Shown: positions 36,155 through 49,000 of the stretch, in pieces
How the letters are laid out: each line of letters begins with the position of its first letter
Numbering within the stretch: the first letter of the stretch is position 1
Assembly (NCBI GenBank): GCA_019787685.1
Contig: JAHNUO010000044.1
Location: 62,001-126,000, forward strand
Source: Chiua virens
Taxonomy: Eukaryota; Basidiomycota; Agaricomycetes; Boletales; Boletaceae
DNA length: 64,000 nucleotides
Direction of reading: 5' to 3'
Notes under the pieces: model-generated
The model's database searches: none
Told to the model about the DNA's origin: nothing
The model's input: the letters and a program-made list of their open reading frames with translations, nothing else
Position numbers and translations under genes: made by a program

Positions 36155-36985
36155 ATTAAGGAAAATTGAATAGAATGCTTAAAGATGTGGAGCTCAACTC
36201 CGAATGAGAGGAAGGTGATGATAGAGAAAACAGTATCCAGCCGCGCATTTATACCAACCAAGTTTTACGGATGCTGTGAATGTGGGACGTCAAAGCGCGG
36301 GGTGGACACCGACGACAAAGCGTGTAGCGACTGCAAAGCGCGTGTCAGAAAGGGCGTCGGTGGACGATATGTCACCACACAAACAGACAATGGGTGTGGA
36401 CTCATCTATGTCATAAGCGTCGGGCATAAAGAAACCAGGGAGAGATACGAGTCGACCACCACTGACGACACGCAAAAAACAACCTCAATGAATCTAATGA
36501 GGAAAGTATTTGCGTACGTCCAAACATGCATCTATCTCACCAGCGGCCACAACTGGTGGTCGGCGATGTCAACGAATGATGCGTGGCGCATCATAAGCGC
36601 CGGAGCGTGGCGTGGCGAAACTGAAACTGTTGGACCAAAGGCTCCAGTCAGCATCTCTTTATAATATGAATGCGCCACCTGCGAAAAGTGTCTCTGGAGA
36701 ATTCGGAAATGGTAAAGCTCGAATGCTGGTTTGTGGCGAGCATCGTATGTGGCTTCTGAAGCCCAATGGGGTTTGAGTCGGGAAGTGACACTGGGTGTAT
36801 CTACATAATAGTAATACGTACATATGCAACCTAACCCACCCGATCATGATAAGTTACTTGCATCATGATTATGGGAAGTGTCAATTTCTTCAAGTTGAAG
36901 CTCCGAAATTCGGCATATAAGCGAGTGATAATCTATATATTGTTGCAGCCATGCATGGTGTTCGCATGCGAACAAAGCTGGTGCG
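36155..36985. other. intergenic
   Basis: Contains a 159-codon plus-strand frame (36185..36664) with a CxxC-x13-CxxC pattern. It has no family match and is not counted as a gene. The right end is the presumed promoter of the aldolase gene. Confidence 0.35.
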
Positions 36986-37814
36986 ATGACTCACTCTCAT
37001 TCCACGGACACCATTCATATCCATGAACTCCTCCTCCCCTTATCTATTTCCAACGTCGATGTGGACGACAAGGAAACGAGATTACACGACGTCCTGATCT
37101 CTCTGAGCATCTCACACGATATTTCGAAGACGGCACATTCAGACGACCTGACTTATTCGATTGACTACGCTGCCATCTACACAGAGCTTGTTAGGACCCT
37201 TCCAGAGGCAAGCTACACTTCCCTCGAAGGGCTCGCCGATCGTGTCCTTGAGACAGCCTTTCGTACACACCCGGACGTGCACGACGTGGTCGTCGTCGTG
37301 ACCCTGCGGAATACCTCGCCAAATTTCACAGTTGAAATGGCGCGCAGGAGGGACCACGGTTTAACGAGCCCGTCCAAGTTCACCATCAATGGGCTGGTAT
37401 TTCCTGCCATCATCGGTATAAATCCTCGGGAACGCACTGAGAAACAGCCTCTCGGGTTTGACATCATCGTTCAACGACCACAAAAGTCCTTATCACAAGA
37501 GTGCTTCCCCCTTGTTGGTCTCTCGACATCTATTCGTGAAGTATGATGACTGTACTTTGCATGACGAGTGACGCTAAAGTGCTTGTTCACTCCAGATGTT
37601 CGATCAATCCCAGTATTTGACCCTGGAGGCGCTCTCTTCAGCTGCCGCGTGTCATATTCTCGCGTATACACAGGGACCAGAAGACAAGGTGACTGTTAAG
37701 GCCTCGAAACCAGAAGCTCTGCGTCTTGCAGCCGCCTCCCAGGTTCAAATAACCCGGCAACGAGATGACTTTCCCGAAGTGTTTTCATCTCGTAAAGCCC
37801 TTGACACCGTATAG
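36986..37814 (+). CDS. dihydroneopterin aldolase (FolB)-domain protein
   Basis: Exons 36986..37540 and 37596..37814 total 774 nt, 257 residues. Two FolB-like (T-fold) repeats are visible: residues about 8-115, with IHIHELLLPLS, SIDYAAIYTELVRTL and SLEGLADRVLETAF; and about 125-245, with TINGLVFPAIIGINPRER and YLTLEALSSAAACHIL. FolB cleaves dihydroneopterin to hydroxymethyl-dihydropterin in folate synthesis. In fungi this activity usually sits at the N-terminus of a trifunctional FOL1 protein; here it is free-standing, with no HPPK or DHPS region downstream. The first repeat keeps the Tyr and Glu of the active-site region, the second is more divergent. Confidence 0.8.
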
Positions 37815-38508
37815 CCTACAATTACCCGTTCAGAGACAGAGGCAGCCGACTCGGATGGCTCATCCTCGATTTTGTAACCGTTACTGACAAGTAGTGATGT
37901 GACCATGTTAGAAGGCTGGTTAGTTGTTCATAGCTTCATTTTCTTTTATGCCTTATGACCTTACGACACGTCTTTGTATCTACGTCTTTGGTTCTACTCC
38001 TCATTTTGTAACAACTTGCTACTTGTCGTTTCAACGTTGATTTTGATTCTGAGACGTTGAACTCCAGGGCCGGAGTTCCGCCCGAAGCCTCTGAATTGGA
38101 CAGCGTGACCAATCTGCCTGTCGATCACGCGCACTGGCAGTCGTTCTCGCCAGTGTCACTTACAAAGATCGAATCATAGGCATTCGCAAGGCTTCCCGAG
38201 AATCAACTTATTGGTGAGTTCATGTGGTTGTGGGATGACTGAAAAGGAAGGAGAACACGCTCAAGTTCTCCCGCCGCCGCGGCTCGATTTACATAGCTTT
38301 GTTGTTTCGGAAGCTCATGCTAGCTACCATTTACTGAATAAACTTATCGTCGTTCTAATGTATATAAGTGGGCTTTGGTGAAGTAATCGAATAGTGGGAG
38401 GTAAACATAAATATGCAGGACCAGTGTGTGCATAGTTGGGTAGTACGATATATATTTCAATCCAGAATTTTCATCCGATGCCGTCGTCTGAGCGCATACT
38501 CTAGGTAA
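37815..38508. other. intergenic between convergent genes
   Basis: No gene seen. It should contain the 3' UTRs of the FolB-type gene and the first JEN1-type transporter gene. Confidence 0.4.
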
Positions 38509-40788
38509 TCACGCGCGCGAGCTTCCTTTTACATGCTCCTTAAACGAATCAGCGCCTTTCTCGAGTTCTTCCACGATGGCATCGTCATTTCCAGCACCTT
38601 CTTCGAACGCCGTTTTGTGCTGCTCAAAGTGAGAGGCATGGTTCCTGGTAAGGTAACACCACAGCAAAGTTGAACGATCGTTGGAGAAATGTGAACAAAC
38701 GAGATGCGTACTCGGGTCCAAAGATGGTGATGATGATCACGAAGGCAGAAACAACCCCAATGAATATACCTTGCACCTCGGCATATCCGGGTACTGCAGT
38801 TCGGACGCCATTTCTTATCACATATGTCTGAAAGTTCTTTCCACCAACTAAGGGAGGAGACATGTAACACAACAATTATGGGATGAAGCAACTGATACGC
38901 ACTCGCTTCGAGTTGGGCGGAAGCGGCAGAAATCATCTTCACGTGAAAGTAAACAATCGACATCAGTCGCCTGCATCAATACCGAGGGACAGGACGTACG
39001 TTTCCAAGTTGGTATGCAACACCGGGGAATGTTGCCCTAAATGCCGGAGGAGACATCTCTGCCAATTGGATAGGAATCTAGTTCCCGGCCATATGAACGT
39101 CCGGGATGCTGTTACAGGGTGGAGACGATACGTACGACACCCCATGCACCTTGAACTCCGAATTGCACGCAGAATGCGCCAGCAGCAAGGGCTGAGAAAG
39201 AGTTGGGAAGAATCCAGAGAGGGATGAATGCTGCCGGTCCAGATGAGTACGTGCGATAATCCACTTGGATGATACTTGCCACCGACAAGCAATATAAAGA
39301 TGCTATATGCGGTTTGGAGTTCAGTAAAGGGCGGTAAATGGAAAGTGCGAATGCATTGTACATTATCGTCAGGCGACGTCCCAAATATTGGCTGACACTT
39401 CCAGCGATGGCACCACCCCTTTCAATTTGCGAAAGGATGCGTTCAGTCAACCTTTTTTGTGCAACCCGCGGCCTGAAAGACTCACAAAATTGCGCCCTAC
39501 AAATGAAAATGAGATCGGTTGCCATATGAGGACAGATCTGAAAGAAACGAGACATACAACGTTTCCAAGGATGGTAGCGATAGTCGCAGCGTGTGAAGAG
39601 AACCCTTTCGCGCTTTGCAAATACGTCGGATATAGATCCTACAAATATACGTGGTGGTGGTCAGTACCACTCAGAAATTGCCTAACGGGCTCCTCCAGGG
39701 CGGTGATAGTGCTCTCACCTGAGAGCCATGTGACAAAAAGTTGAACCCTGCGATAAGAAAGAAAGTACCCCGGATGAGACGGTACTCCATAACTCCATAA
39801 GTGGCGAGGCCCAGGTTAAAGGGACGCACCAGCCATAAGTAGAATGGCATATAGACACAACATCCAATGATGTTTGAGCATATCCTTCGTTTCTTTAAGG
39901 AAGACCCTGGTCTTCTTTGATGTGTCCGTGCCCTTTGCCCTTTCCATTTCCTTTGCACGCAAAAACACCGTGGATTCGGGGAGGAGGGAACGAATGACGG
40001 CGGAGGTGAATAGTAAAGAGGAACCACACCAAAACATGGCGCGCCATTTGTATGGATTGTGCGGGACGAGTGTGAGGTTGACAATGGCAGCGAAGAGATA
40101 ACCGGCAGCGTAACCTTGCTGAACGACACCAGATCCGAGGCCACGAAGCTCGACAGGGAGGTTTTCCAAGGCAGTAGAGGCTGCGAGACCCCAAATGCCA
40201 CCCATCGCGAGACCAAAGAGGGATCGAATAGCCAAGAACTGATGGAACGTCTGTACAAAGCTGGTCGCAAGAGAGAAGGTGCAACATAAGAGCAGATTGG
40301 CAGTAAGTGGCCACCTGCGTCCAAAACGGTCACCTAAGATACCAAAGACGATCTGGACCCGCGTCAATAATTGGAGCCGTCATGGAAAAACACTTCAGAA
40401 ACCTACAGCACCAACTGATCTGAACAGGAGGGTGAGAGTGATTGCTTCAGTCTGCGCAAATGGTGGATCAAACACGACTTGAAGACCACATATAACGAAG
40501 TAAACATACTATCGCGGCCGTTGGCTTATCGAATTGCTTGGAGAGTAATGGAACGTTGAGGGCCACGCTAAAAAAATCGAATGCATCGCAAGTCCATGCA
40601 ATCCAACTAGTACCATGCAAGGATTAGCGCCAATATTGAGACGATTACAAGTAGAAGATGCCTTACCCTGATAAGAACTGAGCCCATTGAAGCCAACTGA
40701 GATTCTTGAGTGCAGTAAAGACACCAGCACTGGTGTTGCCGTTGCCGTTCTCTTGCTTGGGGATTAAGCTCTTTATGAAGCGCGACAT
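38509..40788 (-). CDS. JEN1: JEN1-type carboxylate/proton symporter, MFS (copy A)
   Basis: Fourteen exons: 40667..40788, 40510..40606, 40407..40451, 39830..40352, 39719..39747, 39558..39638, 39486..39496, 39362..39418, 39283..39302, 39136..39230, 39000..39077, 38903..38936, 38712..38847, 38509..38644; 1464 nt, 487 residues. Twelve membrane segments can be followed: WIAWTCDAFDFFSVAL (TM1), FGILGDRFGRRWPL (MFS loop 2-3 motif), RSLFGLAMGGIWGLAAS, LPVELRGLGSG, GFNFLSHGSQDLYPTYL (close to the JEN1 signature NXX[S/T]HXX[S/T]QDXXXT), LWILPNSFSALA and QLAEMSPPAFRATFPGVAYQ. JEN1 proteins import lactate, pyruvate and other monocarboxylates with H+ across the plasma membrane. The C-terminal tail HASHFEQHKTAFEEGA is cytosolic and acidic. 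Confidence 0.93.
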
Positions 40789-42815
40789 GGTCTCTAGGAA
40801 GCCCAGAGCCCAACAGGCAGCTTTTATGCTGATCCTGAAACCCGTCGCTCCGAATGCGGTTTACATGTGTTGTTGTGGGACCTCCACGATCAGGAAACTT
40901 GGGGTTAGCGGGTGCAGGCGGGTTGGCCGAAACAAATGCGGGCCGGACTGGGGACGTCTAGATCGAGGAAATCCGTCGTCAACAAGTCCCAGAATGCCCC
41001 AACAGCAAATTTCCGAATCTGTAGTCGTCATCTATAGACCGGGAACCTTCGGAACCCCGTCCATGATATCCCGGAAAATGCGGGATGGAATAGAAAACCT
41101 GTCCCGAGCTGAGTTCGGAAGATCAAAAACGTAACTGATGCGTCGCTTGGATTCCTGATAATCTGGCTAAGAACATGTCATCGTGCCATGGGGTGGACTC
41201 ACCGAACGTCGCAGAACGCTGTCCATAAAACTGAACCGACCAGTCGAAGCATCATAGTATCCAGTCCGACAGGTCGCGCGCAAAGGCCAACGATTCGCGC
41301 TACGCATTACAACCAAATCCTCTCAACCGATGTTACCCGAAACGTTTCGTTCCACATCTCGGGGGATTCCGGGGTGAACAGCGAAAATCATGTGATCTCC
41401 ATCATTCTCATTCGAACTCTGTAGTCGATTTCGATATTCCGCCGGGGAAGGGCCAGAAGGGGTAACAGTCCACTTTTATCGAAAGGCGCGACACGTCCCG
41501 GTTCATTTATGGCATTTTGCATCGCCGAAACACCCTGTTCTAAGCACCTTTGGCGGGGCGGACCACATTCGGCTCTCGGTCGACATTTAGATGTGCGTGC
41601 GTCACGATGGCCTGGAACTCCGCGTGCACACGACGTTGCGTCCAGTGGGTTCTGCAGTCGCGGAGCCACAAGGTCAATACACGTGAATTGACAGAGTCGT
41701 ACCTGGCAACCCATCCCTTCGTTGCACGGACTCTCAAGTGTCTCCATTGTGCGACCCGTGCGCGTGCGAGCGGGCGCACCCTGGGCATGTTTGGGGTAGG
41801 CAGTCTCCAATGGTGCATTCAAATTGCGCGTTCCCCGGCAGAACCTAATCAAACAGGCTCTACAACACCCATTGGCAGTCGGTCCGCATGTTCGCAACAA
41901 ACGAACTAATGGAGTACCTTGTCTGCGTGACAATTTTTACGAGGTCGATATGGCAAGTGAATCTAAGTGACGGCTTACTTGAGCACTAACGAGACAAGAA
42001 ATGTTGACTTACGGCCCCATAATGGGTCATCGATTCATCACTTGAATGGAGCGGGGTGCGAGACAACGACCGCTCAGAAGAGCAAGCCGTCAGGGGCGCA
42101 AAAAACGGCGGCGTTAGTAACGACCAAGCCATGTTACAATGACATTTCCGAGTCAACAAGCCAAGGCTGGCTGGCACGGTGGCACCCGCTTCAAATCGTT
42201 ATTGAACGGAGTATACGTATACCATGGCAGTCGCAAACTTGAACGACTCACGAGACGAATCGGAATATGCATCGTTGTGCACGACGTCCGAACTACCGGC
42301 ACACGCATCTTCTGTCTGGACCCGAGCCATGCCTCAAAACAAACCTCCTTGACTGAACATCATTACCACACGACAGTGAAACTGGGAGTGCTACTGGCAT
42401 GATATGCACCGAAGAGACATAGTACGTCGTACAACCCACTGGCATCATAATTACAGCAGGCGGGGTGACACAAACCGACATCCATCCACTGGCATAAGCT
42501 ATATGCAGAACTATGAAAATGTAACCAGTGTGTGGAGTTTCGACTTCGGGATCCAGTTCAACTTCAACTTGAATCGTTGGAACGATCCGGGTTCCTCCAC
42601 CACACCTTGATATTATCCTCAGCTCGTTTGAAAAACTGCATCTTCCGCGAACGACTATCCGATGAGTGATAGTCCTCCGTCCGAGGTACAACTTCGGAAA
42701 TGCGAGAAAATGGCATTATTCGAAAGAATCGTTAAGTACAATCGTTTTGGCCAGAGGCACCATCGTCATCAGTGCGTCGTCGAGCCATGGCATCATCATC
42801 GTAAAACCAAACAAA
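40789..42815. other. spacer between the tandem transporter genes
   Basis: No gene identified. Relatively CpG-rich, with several Arg-rich overlapping frames on both strands (for example minus 41388..41933) that look like composition effects. The left end should hold the promoter of copy A, the right end the 3' UTR of copy B. Confidence 0.35.
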
Positions 42816-45030
42816 TCATACATCCGAACCCTTTTCATCTTCCTCATGTATCTCGCGATCGTCATCCATGACCGCATCGTCTTGTCCGCCACCTTCCTCA
42901 AACGCCGTCTTGTGATTCTCGAAATGGGATGAATGGTGCCTGAGTGTCCAATGGTGAGTATTCAGCGCAACAAGGGGGATAAACGACGTACTCGGGACCA
43001 AAGAGCGTCACCAGGACAACATACGCAGCAACAGTGCCAATGAAGATTCCTTGCACTGTCGCATAATCTTGAACGGTTTTGGCCTGGCCGTTAACGGTAA
43101 TAGTTGTGGTCAGCGAATTTCCGGCGGCTAGATCAATAATCAACTTTGGAGATCCAGTGCGTGAACAGACAAGGATCAACACGCACTCGCTTCGATTTGA
43201 GAAGACGCAGAAGACACCATCTAGGGGAAAACTTGGTCAACATACCGATGGTTTCTCACAGACGAGTATGACTTACGTTGCCGAGCTGATATGCTACACC
43301 AGGGAAAGTCGCCCTAAATGCAGGGGGCGACAATTCAGCAAGCTGAATGGGAATCTGAAGGAAGTGCATTAGGCCAGGTCTAATTCAAGGGGGAAGGCAC
43401 CTACCACTCCCCATGCGCCCTGAACACCAAATTGGATGAAAAATGCGCCCGCGGAGAGGGGGCCAAACGTATTTGGGAGAATCCACAATGGGATGAATGC
43501 TTGGCGTGATGCGAGAACATTGATTAGTAATCCAGAGGTCGGATCATGACTGTAGCACCCTACTTACCACCAACAAGTAACACACAGATGCTGAACGAAG
43601 CTCAATGAGATCATCCGACAACAAACATCAAGACCACAGTCACACTTACACAATACTGAGGCGACGCCCAATATATTGGCTTGAGTATCCAGCAACTGCA
43701 CCACCACTACATATACCGGCCCCAAAAAGTGTTTCATAAGTGAGACCGCTTTAACACCTTCAGTCAAAACTCACGCAATAGCTCCCTATCATTCCGATCA
43801 GCACGTGTCGAACGGAAGGAGATAAAATTAGACGTACACAATTTCCGATGATTGTAGCAATCGATGCATCACGACTTGAGAACCCTTTGGTTACCTCCAA
43901 ATAAGTCGGGTATAAATCCTGTAAATTAACGTCGGTCACGTCAGTGCCTCCAGAATATCCACGAAAGACGGTCTCGCGTACCTGAGAACCATGAGACAAA
44001 AAGTTGAATCCTGCCCCCGGGAAAAGATACACCAAAAATAAACTTCTTCTCACATGTCTGAGAAAACATGCGCGTAAACTTACCACTCATAAGCAGCACA
44101 GCATAGATACACAACTTCCAATGGAGTTTGAGCATTTCTTTTGTCTCGTGCAAGAACACCTTCGTCTTTTGAGTGGTGGTCGCTCCTCTTGCTCTCTCGA
44201 TAGCTTTGGCACGCAAGAAGACCTCCGATTCAGGTAAGAGTGCACGGAGACAGGCAGCAAGGAACGAAACACCAGCACCGAACCAGAACAGCGTGCGCCA
44301 GCCATAAGGAGAATGCGGAACGACACCGAGGTTGATGACAGCGGCGATAAGATAGCCCACTGCATAGCCTTCCTGAAGTATACCACTCGCAATGCCTCGA
44401 ACTTCGACAGGCAAGTTTTCCAGGGCTGACGAAGAGGCAAGGCCCCAGATGCCGCCCATGGCAATACCAAAGAGGGAACGGACAGCCAAGAATTGGGGAT
44501 ACGTGTTCACGAAACCAGATGCAAGCGAGAACGCGCAGCAGAGCACCAGGTTGCAGACTAGGGGCCACTTGCGACCAAAACGATCCGATAAGATACCAAA
44601 TACAACCTGTAGTAAGGTTCAGTGCAAAGCAGAGGACCAAGGAAGATGAAAACCCACAGCGCCAACTGATCTGAAAAGTAGTGTGAGTGTGATGGCGGTC
44701 GTCTACGTATACTTGATCAGTCGGACAGATCACAAAAAGACAACGATGCTGACGGAAACTTACCAGCTTCTGCGTCGTTACGTCGAATTGCTTTGCAAGG
44801 GTCGAAAGTGTCAAGGATACTGTGAAGAAATCGAGGGCATCACAGGTCCAAGCGAGCCAGCTGATCACGAAATCCATGTGAACGTATCAACACTAAAGAC
44901 GCATTCTGACGCACCCGACCCAGAAGTGAGTGATTTGAATCAACTTGAGCGACCTGATGGCTGGCAGGAGGCCAGCGCTCGTGTTCGCCTCCCTCTTGGG
45001 TATAAGATTGCGGAGGAATTGAAGAGCCAT
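42816..45030 (-). CDS. JEN1: JEN1-type carboxylate/proton symporter, MFS (copy B)
   Basis: Fourteen exons: 44915..45030, 44764..44860, 44658..44702, 44084..44606, 43982..44010, 43838..43918, 43775..43785, 43650..43706, 43571..43590, 43405..43499, 43277..43354, 43187..43220, 42992..43127, 42816..42939; 1446 nt, 481 residues. Clear paralogue of copy A in the same orientation: WLAWTCDALDFFTVSL, FGILSDRFGRKWPL, RSLFGIAMGGIWGLASS, GFNFLSHGSQDLYPTYL, QLAELSPPAFRATFPGVAYQ. The twelve internal exons have exactly the same lengths as in copy A; only the first and last differ. It keeps the JEN1 substrate signature, so it should transport monocarboxylates too, perhaps with different regulation or affinity. 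Confidence 0.93.
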
Positions 45031-46031
45031 GAGAGCCAAAGCTGGGAAAGAGCTGAGGCAGGAATATAAGGGGCTCCTGGAAAGAGGTCGTCAAGGTTGA
45101 GCCGGTAGCACCGGTAAGCCCGTTTATGTGTGCATTGAATTAAGAGCACAACTCCAGTGGAAACCCAAATCGTGCAATCTTCACACCCCCAAGAATCCAC
45201 CCGAGCGCCCACATATACCAGGCACGCAAATGTCAACGTTACGGCAGAGTGTCATTTAACTAAGCGTTCGATACTCACCCTTTTCTTAATAATTTCCATA
45301 GCACCGGCCAAGAGAAGTCGCCGTAACACATTGCACCTACAGATTCGGACCGAAACTGAGGTGGAGAACAAGGTCGTACTTCATCGTCGCCGGGGGGAAC
45401 TTAGATTAGCGGGATCAGGTACCAGTGCAAGCGTTTGTTGGCGGCGTAAAGCGAAGCAATGATTTTGTTGTACTCGGTAAATTTCCATTGGTCGAAATGT
45501 TCCATGATCATGATCACCTGATCGGCGGATGGCGGCGGTGGCGGCGGCACTCGAATCACTTCTTTTCGGGAAGTATTTTCAGACCCAGACGGACAGTCAT
45601 TCGCTACCCCCACAAGAGCTGAAACTTTGAGACTCGAAAGCAAGTTGACATGCGACAATTCCGAATGCTCGGGACACGATGTAACATATACCATACCAGC
45701 ACAAGGGGCTTCGGGCAACCCCATGGGCTTATCCGACACCTCGGAAGAGAGCCGCGACGCTGGCTGCGGATGCAATAATACGGCTGAGCCAGCTTATTCA
45801 TCCGTCATTTATTTCTATTTTCATCATATAGAGCCTACCTAGACCCTACGTATGGAATACTCGAGTTGAAACTTGCACATGCCTCTGCGAGCCAACAACG
45901 CCGTGAGATAAGTTTGAACACCAAGTGGCAGTGCCTCGGAACTTTTGATTGGTCTCACATACGCATCCCATTCAAGTACCACGTTGGATGGAAACACCAT
46001 CTCATTAATATCGACCTGGGATCAATACGGA
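45031..46031. other. intergenic
   Basis: No gene recognised. Probable promoter of transporter copy B at the left and 3' UTR of the acetyltransferase gene at the right. Confidence 0.35.
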
Positions 46032-49000
46032 TTACCGTTTCGCCTTCTTCCCCCTACGCGTTGGCTTCTTATCCCCTCCTTCCTCCCCTGCGGTATCTGC
46101 CTTTCGCTTCTGTCCTGAGGTGGGACCACTTTTAACGCTCACAACAGTAGCACCCGCTTTTCCTTGCGTCAGCTTCGTCACTTGCGCCTCCGCAATACTC
46201 CAGTCTGCATTCGCGTTGTCGATCGCATACCTAGAGTTCAAACAATGTATTAGCCGAATTGCCCATATCCATCGACGATCAAATCCCGCCATAAACGCGA
46301 CATGCACGTGTGATCCTGACCATGATCGTACTCGTGATCTAGGGATCATTTCCTTCCATTCGCCGGCGGCCTCAAGGTGGCGATGGACGAAGAAAATGGA
46401 ACAGACAGATGAACTTACTTGCTCAGATCAAGCGACTCGATCATTGCGCGCTGTTTCTCGCGTAACGTTCTCGTCACTTCATCCCCGGCTTCGTCGAGCT
46501 CTTCTTCGACACTTCTTTTGATTGGTTGCCATGACTTCGATGTTTCTTCCCGACTACCACCGTCAGTCGTGATGTCGGTTTGCATGCGAGACGCCTGGTG
46601 TCTGGACGGGGGTGCAACAGGTATATCCGCCGCGACTGCCGCCTCTTGAATATCGCCCAAATTCTTGCTGATCTTCCGTATGAGTTTGTTAAACAACGCT
46701 AACGCTTGGGAGACAGGGAGCGATAATTCTTTCTGTCAACCGACGTCAGCAATCAGTATTGTCACGTCACAATAGGCTACTAATCTCACTCACTTCTATT
46801 TCCTCGATCGACTTTTTCTGCAGCCCCATCCCCAGAAGTATTGACGCTTGCACAGCAGACAAGTTCGCATCATCTCCCAGCCGCTTGTCAAAATAAAGGC
46901 CAGAGACGCAGGGTAACAGATCGAGAATAACGTGGTAGTCGACCATATTATTGGCATATGAATCGAGGCGTTTGAGGTCAAATGGTGTGACCAGGAAGGA
47001 GAGTTCGGACCAAGTGATGACTAGCGGCGGAGATTAGCCAGGACTGATACCATGAGAGACGAACCGGTACATACCTCGCGAATTCGGAACATTATCGCTC
47101 TTTCCTCCTTTCTTGACCCCAGCATTAGCAGCCTCGAGGATACTCAAAGCCGTCACGCTTCCAAATTCACTAAATTTGAATGAGAGTAACGAGAGGAAGC
47201 GTCGTCGGAAGTCTGCATACATCATACATTCATTTGCGATCGCTTATGTTTCTTTGGAATAGTCAACTCACCCTTTGCAAATTCGCCTAACCATTCAAGG
47301 TCTCCTTCAGAGGAGCTATTCAATCCTCGGACCATTACGCACGTATGTTCACCGGTAAGCTCAGACTGCGTTTGTCGAAGATAGAGAGGTACGAAACCTG
47401 CACGCTTCCAGAACCTGTTTGCAAGCGAGATCCATCAGTATATCGCTCGCCTGCCAAGGACGGATGGGATAGATAGTTGACGGGTGTCATCCAGACTTCG
47501 TTGACGTCACAACACACCTTAACAGCGGAGGTGTTAATCCATACGAAACACCTAGATAATCCAAGCTTTCCGGCTTCCTCTCTGAGAGGCGTTGAAGCAA
47601 CGGCGGCATCGCATTTGCCGAACGGACGGTAGGATGGTCCGTTTGAAGATCTGTATCCTGTCAAATCAAAGAGAAAACGGCGAGCGTAAGGTGCCGATCA
47701 ATCAGAACAATTAGTCAAGATCTGCAAGGTTCTTGAGAAAGGCCTACCCGCTCGACCAAGGTAGCGTCAGGATAGGACGGCTCAGAAAGGGCGTTCTCGG
47801 AAAGGTTGAAGTATTCTCCGCTGTAAAAGGAGTTCAGGGCTTTCAAGGCACGGGAGCCATATCCCATCTGTACAAGGTAACCAGAAAAGAAATTTAATCT
47901 CATTAGTCCCGTTCACAAAATATGGTCACATTAACGCCTGATTCATTCCATCCTTTCCCCCCAACAATGCGACAAAGCCGGGGATCCAGAAATGAGATGA
48001 CCAGAAAGAGACTACACAAATTCACCACTCACATTAGCGTAGTCTGGGTGCGTTGCGATTCTAACAATCCGCCCACCACTCAACAAACCGAATTTGCTCT
48101 CCTGGAACTGTTGCGCGACAATCCAGGGAATCATATCACCCCCTGCTCTCAAACCCCTGCTCAAGCCTTCCATGATCGCAGTCTTACTGATGTTGCCTTC
48201 GAGTGCGACCTGGAGCACCACGAGTGGTTCTGGAAGATGCGATTCATCGTCGTTGAGGGGCGGAAGGAGGACGAAGAGGTGGTGTGCGGGGGCATCCGAC
48301 ATGAGTTGGAGATCATTGGGCTGGTTCTTGTAGTGCGAAGCAACGTAGAGCGCCATCATCCGCTGAAGAAACATCTCAGAAGCGGGATGGTAACTGAACA
48401 GTGTATCCCGTGACACATAGTAAAGCTCACAAGTAGATGGATGTGGACATCCCTGTGCCGAAGCTACAGCAGACTTGGAGGAAATAGTAGCATCGAGACA
48501 CAGGAGGCTGTTCAACCATTTTTCAATCGTGTCTCCGGTACCATAACGAATGGGTGTCTCGAGTTTTATTTCACGTAGCGTACGTGATTTTGGGGAATTG
48601 GAGTGACCGGTAACTGGCTTTTTCGAGGCAGATGTGGTTCCGACAGGTGGATCTGATGTGGTGGCATTGTTTATGAGGGAGGGACGCGTACTTTCACGCA
48701 GTTGTTGTATGAGTTTAAGGGAAAGAGAACGACCGGTGCCTTCATATCCATTGATAGTTGACGCCATGAATACGAGGTACGGGCCAAGGAGGTTGCGAAC
48801 GAGAGGGAGGGGGATAGCCGCGGCCTCGTCGATGATGACGAGTTCAGCTTGTCCCAAGACGTGCGCATCTTCGGGTTGGATGTACTACAAGAACGTGAGA
48901 GGAGAATCAACAACGATGGCTAATATAGCCAACCTGAATAGTTTGACGATGCTGGCGGAAGACGTTAACTCGAACAATAGCTTTGTTAAAATCAGGATTG

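Noticed and set aside
36185..36664. Frame with a CxxC-x13-CxxC pattern, possible zinc ribbon
   Set aside because: No family resemblance, basic low-information composition and no exon partners; more likely a chance frame.
41388..41933. 181-codon minus-strand Arg/Cys-rich frame
   Set aside because: Overlaps similar frames on the other strand in CpG-rich DNA, which points to composition and not coding.
42992..43186. Frameshift in transporter copy B near its 3' end
   Set aside because: The first acceptor tried gave a stop, but the acceptor at 43128 (ctag) restores the frame and gives the same 136-nt exon as copy A.
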